64,000 bases of DNA, taken from contig SCMY01000001.1 in assembly GCA_005502805.1 (NCBI GenBank), positions 780,138 to 844,137 on the forward strand, read 5' to 3'. How positions within the stretch are numbered: the stretch's first letter is position 1; every line of letters begins with the position of its first letter. A program made the translations under genes and the position numbers. Origin of the DNA: Rhizobiales bacterium 2SD (lineage in GTDB: Bacteria; Pseudomonadota; Alphaproteobacteria; Rhizobiales; Beijerinckiaceae). The notes beneath the pieces were generated by a model, which did no database searches, was not told where the DNA came from, and saw only the letters and a list, made by a program, of their open reading frames with translations. Positions 61,490-64,000 of the stretch are shown here, piece after piece.

Positions 61490-62716
61490 TCAGGCTTCGA
61501 GACGCTTCATCACGATGGTGGCGTTGGTGCCGCCGAAGCCGAAGGAGTTGGAGAGCACGCAGCCGAGGCCGGCATTGTCGATGCGCTTGCGCACGATCGG
61601 CATGTCGGCGAAGGCCGGGTCGAGCTCCTCGATATGGGCGCTCTCGGCGATGAAGTCATTGTTGAGCATCAGCAGCGAGTAGATCGCCTCCTGCACGCCG
61701 GTGGCGCCGAGCGAGTGGCCGGTCAGCGATTTGGTCGCCGAGATCGGCGGGCTCTTCTCGCCCGCGCCGAAGACCGTGCGGATCGCCTCGATCTCCTTGG
61801 CGTCCCCGACCGGCGTCGATGTGCCGTGCGGGTTGATGTAGTCGACCTTGGCCTTCACACCCTGCAGCGCCATGCGCATGCAGCGCTCGGCACCCTCGCC
61901 GGAGGGAGCGACCATGTCGTAACCGTCCGAGGTTGCGCCATAGCCGACCACCTCGCCATAGATCTTGGCGCCGCGAGCCTTGGCGTGCTCGAGCTCCTCC
62001 AGCACGACGACACCGGCGCCGCCGGCGATGACGAAGCCGTCGCGGCGCACATCATAGGCGCGCGAGGCGACGGCGGGCGTCTCGTTGAAGTCGGACGACA
62101 TCGCGCCCATGCCGTCGAAGAGCACGGACAGCGTCCAGTCGAGCTCCTCGCAGCCGCCTGCGAAGATCACGTCCTGCTTGCCCCACTGGATCAGCTCGTA
62201 GGCGTTGCCGATGCAGTGGTTCGAGGTCGCGCAGGCCGAGGAGATCGAATAGTTGACACCCTTGATCTTGAACCAGGTCGCGAGCGTCGCCGAGGCGGTC
62301 GAGGACATGCCCTTCGGCACGGCGAAGGGGCCGACCTTTTTGGAGGAACCGCTCTCGCGCGCCTTGTCGTAAGCGTCGATCAGGGCTCGGGTCGAGGGGC
62401 CGCCCGACCCCATGACGATGCCCGTGCGCTCATGGCTGATTTCTTTTTCCTCGAGCCCGGCGTCGCGGATGGCCTGGTCCATGGCGACATGATTCCAAGC
62501 TGAACCGCCACCATGGAAGCGCATGGCGCGGCGGTCGACCACCTCCGAAGCCACCAGCGAGGGCACGCCTGCGACGCGGCTGCGGAAACCGTGCTCGGCG
62601 AAATCCGGCACATAGGAAATGCCGGACTTGGCCTCGCGCAACGAGGCCAGCACTTCCTGCGTATTGTTGCCGATGGACGAGACGATGCCCATCCCGGTGA
62701 CCACCACGCGTCTCAT
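61490..62716 (-). CDS. fabB: 3-oxoacyl-[acyl-carrier-protein] synthase I
   Basis: 408 aa condensing enzyme of the thiolase fold. The nucleophile Cys is in [14 protein letters not shown] near residue 163. The catalytic His pair lies in [11 protein letters not shown] near 300 and [13 protein letters not shown] near 335, giving the C-H-H triad of KAS I/II. The pairing with fabA directly upstream, plus the [14 protein letters not shown] form, favours FabB (unsaturated pathway) over FabF. Length is typical. With FabA it elongates cis-decenoyl-ACP in anaerobic unsaturated fatty acid synthesis. Confidence 0.95.
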   Translation of the reverse strand: MRRVVVTGMGIVSSIGNNTQEVLASLREAKSGISYVPDFAEHGFRSRVAGVPSLVASEVVDRRAMRFHGGGSAWNHVAMDQAIRDAGLEEKEISHERTGIVMGSGGPSTRALIDAYDKARESGSSKKVGPFAVPKGMSSTASATLATWFKIKGVNYSISSACATSNHCIGNAYELIQWGKQDVIFAGGCEELDWTLSVLFDGMGAMSSDFNETPAVASRAYDVRRDGFVIAGGAGVVVLEELEHAKARGAKIYGEVVGYGATSDGYDMVAPSGEGAERCMRMALQGVKAKVDYINPHGTSTPVGDAKEIEAIRTVFGAGEKSPPISATKSLTGHSLGATGVQEAIYSLLMLNNDFIAESAHIEELDPAFADMPIVRKRIDNAGLGCVLSNSFGFGGTNATIVMKRLEA

Positions 62717-62834
62717 GCTGCTTCTCCGGCTCTTTGGTGACGGGCCGGGAGGCCAACCCCGGACCTATAGTAGATCGACACCTGCGCACATGGACTGCGC
62801 AGACGGCGAACGCAAGGCGTCGGGTCTATTTTGC

Positions 62835-63347
62835 TCAGGCCGCTTCGGGCTTGAACAGGCCGACGCGCATATCGGTCGTCGTATAGATACGCTTCCCATC
62901 GGCCTCGAGCCAGCCATCGGCGATGCCGAGGACGAGCTTGGACTTGAAGACGCGCTTGAAATCGACGCCATAGACGACGCGCTTCACCGAGGGCAGCACC
63001 TGGTCGGCAAACTTGACCTCGCCGACGCCGAGCGCCCGGCCGCGACCGGGCAGGCCGAGCCAACCGAGGAAGAAGCCGGTGAGCTGCCAGAGCGCGTCGA
63101 GACCGAGGCAGCCTGGCATCACCGGATCGCCCTTGAAATGGCAATCGAAGAACCAGAGATCGGGCCTGACGTCGAGCTCGGCCCGCACCATGCCCTTGCC
63201 GTGCTCGCCGCCCTCTTCCGCGATCTGCGTGATGCGGTCGAACATCAGCATCGGCGGCAGCGGCAGCTGCGCATTGCCCGGCCCGAAGAGTTCACCGCGC
63301 CCGCAAGCGAGGATCTCCTCGTAGCTGAATGACGATTGCCGCTCCAT
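62835..63347 (-). CDS. fabA: 3-hydroxydecanoyl-[acyl-carrier-protein] dehydratase/isomerase
   Basis: 170 aa dehydratase-isomerase that introduces the cis double bond in unsaturated fatty acid synthesis. Family parts are [20 protein letters not shown] at the N-terminus, the active-site His in [15 protein letters not shown] and its partner Asp in LGLDALWQL. The ATG at 63347 matches the usual family N-terminus; an in-frame GTG at 63359 is possible. It leads fabB by 118 bp on the same strand. In many alphaproteobacteria irr lies divergent upstream, but here an unrelated LysE-type gene precedes it. Confidence 0.95.
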   Translation of the reverse strand: MERQSSFSYEEILACGRGELFGPGNAQLPLPPMLMFDRITQIAEEGGEHGKGMVRAELDVRPDLWFFDCHFKGDPVMPGCLGLDALWQLTGFFLGWLGLPGRGRALGVGEVKFADQVLPSVKRVVYGVDFKRVFKSKLVLGIADGWLEADGKRIYTTTDMRVGLFKPEAA

Positions 63348-63464
63348 ATCCGACTTCACTCCATTCCGGCCGCCCGTGATCCGGTGGCCAACTCCCGATG
63401 CAACGTGCCTAACACGGTGTCGCTGCGGAACGAAAGGGCACAGGGCCGGCTGGGCCGTGGATGA

Positions 63465-64000
63465 TCAGCCGACGAGGCTGCGCCAGCCCTCGACCAGCGT
63501 AAGCATGGCGACGACGATCAGCAGCGCGCCGACCGCCCGGCCGAGAGCCGCCTCCGCCCGGGGATGGGCGGCAAGGACGCCGCGCCCGCCGCCAGCGGCG
63601 ATAGCGAGCCCACCATAGACGCCGAACTGTGTCGCGGCGATGATCGTGCCGAGGGTCGCTGCCTGCAGCCAGATTTGGCCGGCCTCCGGCCGCAGGAACT
63701 GCGGAAACACCGCGAACATGAAGAGATAGGCCTTGGGATTGAGCAGGCAGGTCAGCACGCCCTGTTGGAAGGCCGCAATCGCGCCGCGGCTCCTCGCCGC
63801 CGGAATCGCACCGAGCGAAGCGCCTCTGCGCAGCAGGGCGAACCCGATCCAGGCGATATAGGCCGCGCCAGCGAGCAGCAGGAGGTTGAACAACGCCGGA
63901 AACAGCTTCAGCACCGCGCCGACGCCCAGCGCCCCGACCGCAACATGCATCACACCGCCGGCGACGACGCCGGCCGTGGCATACAGGCCCAGCCGCCGCC
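63465..64000 (-). CDS. LysE family amino-acid exporter (N-terminus beyond window)
   Basis: Only the C-terminal part is visible, since the reading frame stays open to the right edge. Identifiable segments are VMHVAVGALGVGAVLKLFPA, LLAGAAYIAWIGFALLRRG and the conserved FQQGVLTCLLNPKAYLFMFA stretch, a LysE/RhtB signature. Several hydrophobic segments are present. It probably exports an amino acid or homoserine lactone. It ends 105 bp before fabA on the same strand and is unlikely to be related to it. Confidence 0.88.
   Translation of the reverse strand, partial: RRLGLYATAGVVAGGVMHVAVGALGVGAVLKLFPALFNLLLLAGAAYIAWIGFALLRRGASLGAIPAARSRGAIAAFQQGVLTCLLNPKAYLFMFAVFPQFLRPEAGQIWLQAATLGTIIAATQFGVYGGLAIAAGGGRGVLAAHPRAEAALGRAVGALLIVVAMLTLVEGWRSLVG

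Overview
The window is a GC-rich, densely packed stretch of a bacterial chromosome. It looks like an alphaproteobacterium of the order Hyphomicrobiales (Rhizobiales), probably near Bosea. This placement is inference. It rests on the fabA-fabB-fabI unit, an IalB-family protein, the Avi_7169/Avi_7170 CMD-domain pair, a tripartite tricarboxylate transporter, an EcfG-type stress promoter and many periplasmic binding-protein transporters. No rRNA, tRNA, CRISPR array, insertion sequence or prophage gene was seen.

Layout. 1-2494: C-terminally truncated TonB siderophore receptor and its AraC-type regulator. 2495-4536: leuA with a structured leader and a terminator hairpin. 4540-12949: one operon (minus strand) with flavin reductase, three luciferase-like flavin monooxygenases, a GNAT acetyltransferase, a fused permease-ATPase and two paralogous binding proteins. 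This matches the gene content of the Bacillus ytmI/yxe operons that salvage S-modified cysteines, and it is the strongest candidate for an undescribed system here. 13377-19956: LysR, flavin monooxygenase and TctCBA uptake genes, divergent from a CMD-domain gene pair. 19962-28059: opine-dehydrogenase-like gene divergent from a sugar epimerase, a ribose-type ABC transporter and its LacI regulator, with a LacI operator inside the promoter. 28066-30997: PAS hybrid histidine kinase (EcfG-like promoter) and a DMT exporter. 31084-38566: peptide ABC transporter with M20 deacylase and a divergent IclR regulator.

38568-40247: Lrp regulator divergent from a saccharopine-dehydrogenase-like gene. 40395-49812: M81 metallopeptidase, amidohydrolase, a peptide-type transporter without its own ATPase, an AstE/aspartoacylase-like deacylase, aroQ and a Gfo/Idh/MocA oxidoreductase. 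50149-50883: IalB-family secreted protein. 50971-55876: Lrp, fumarylacetoacetase-like and DapA-like genes divergent from a sulfonate/nitrate-type ABC transporter. 55910-60163: secreted hydrolase, membrane M23 peptidase, metZ and two small unknown proteins. 60264-63347: fabA-fabB-DUF3303-fabI. 63465-64000: truncated LysE-type exporter.

Overall this is a catabolic and transport region. About seven import systems are each paired with dedicated hydrolases or oxidoreductases and a local regulator. Sulfur metabolism recurs (the monooxygenase operon, metZ, the sulfonate-type importer). Translational coupling through ATGA overlaps is frequent, and five copies of a palindromic intergenic repeat sit between transcription units.
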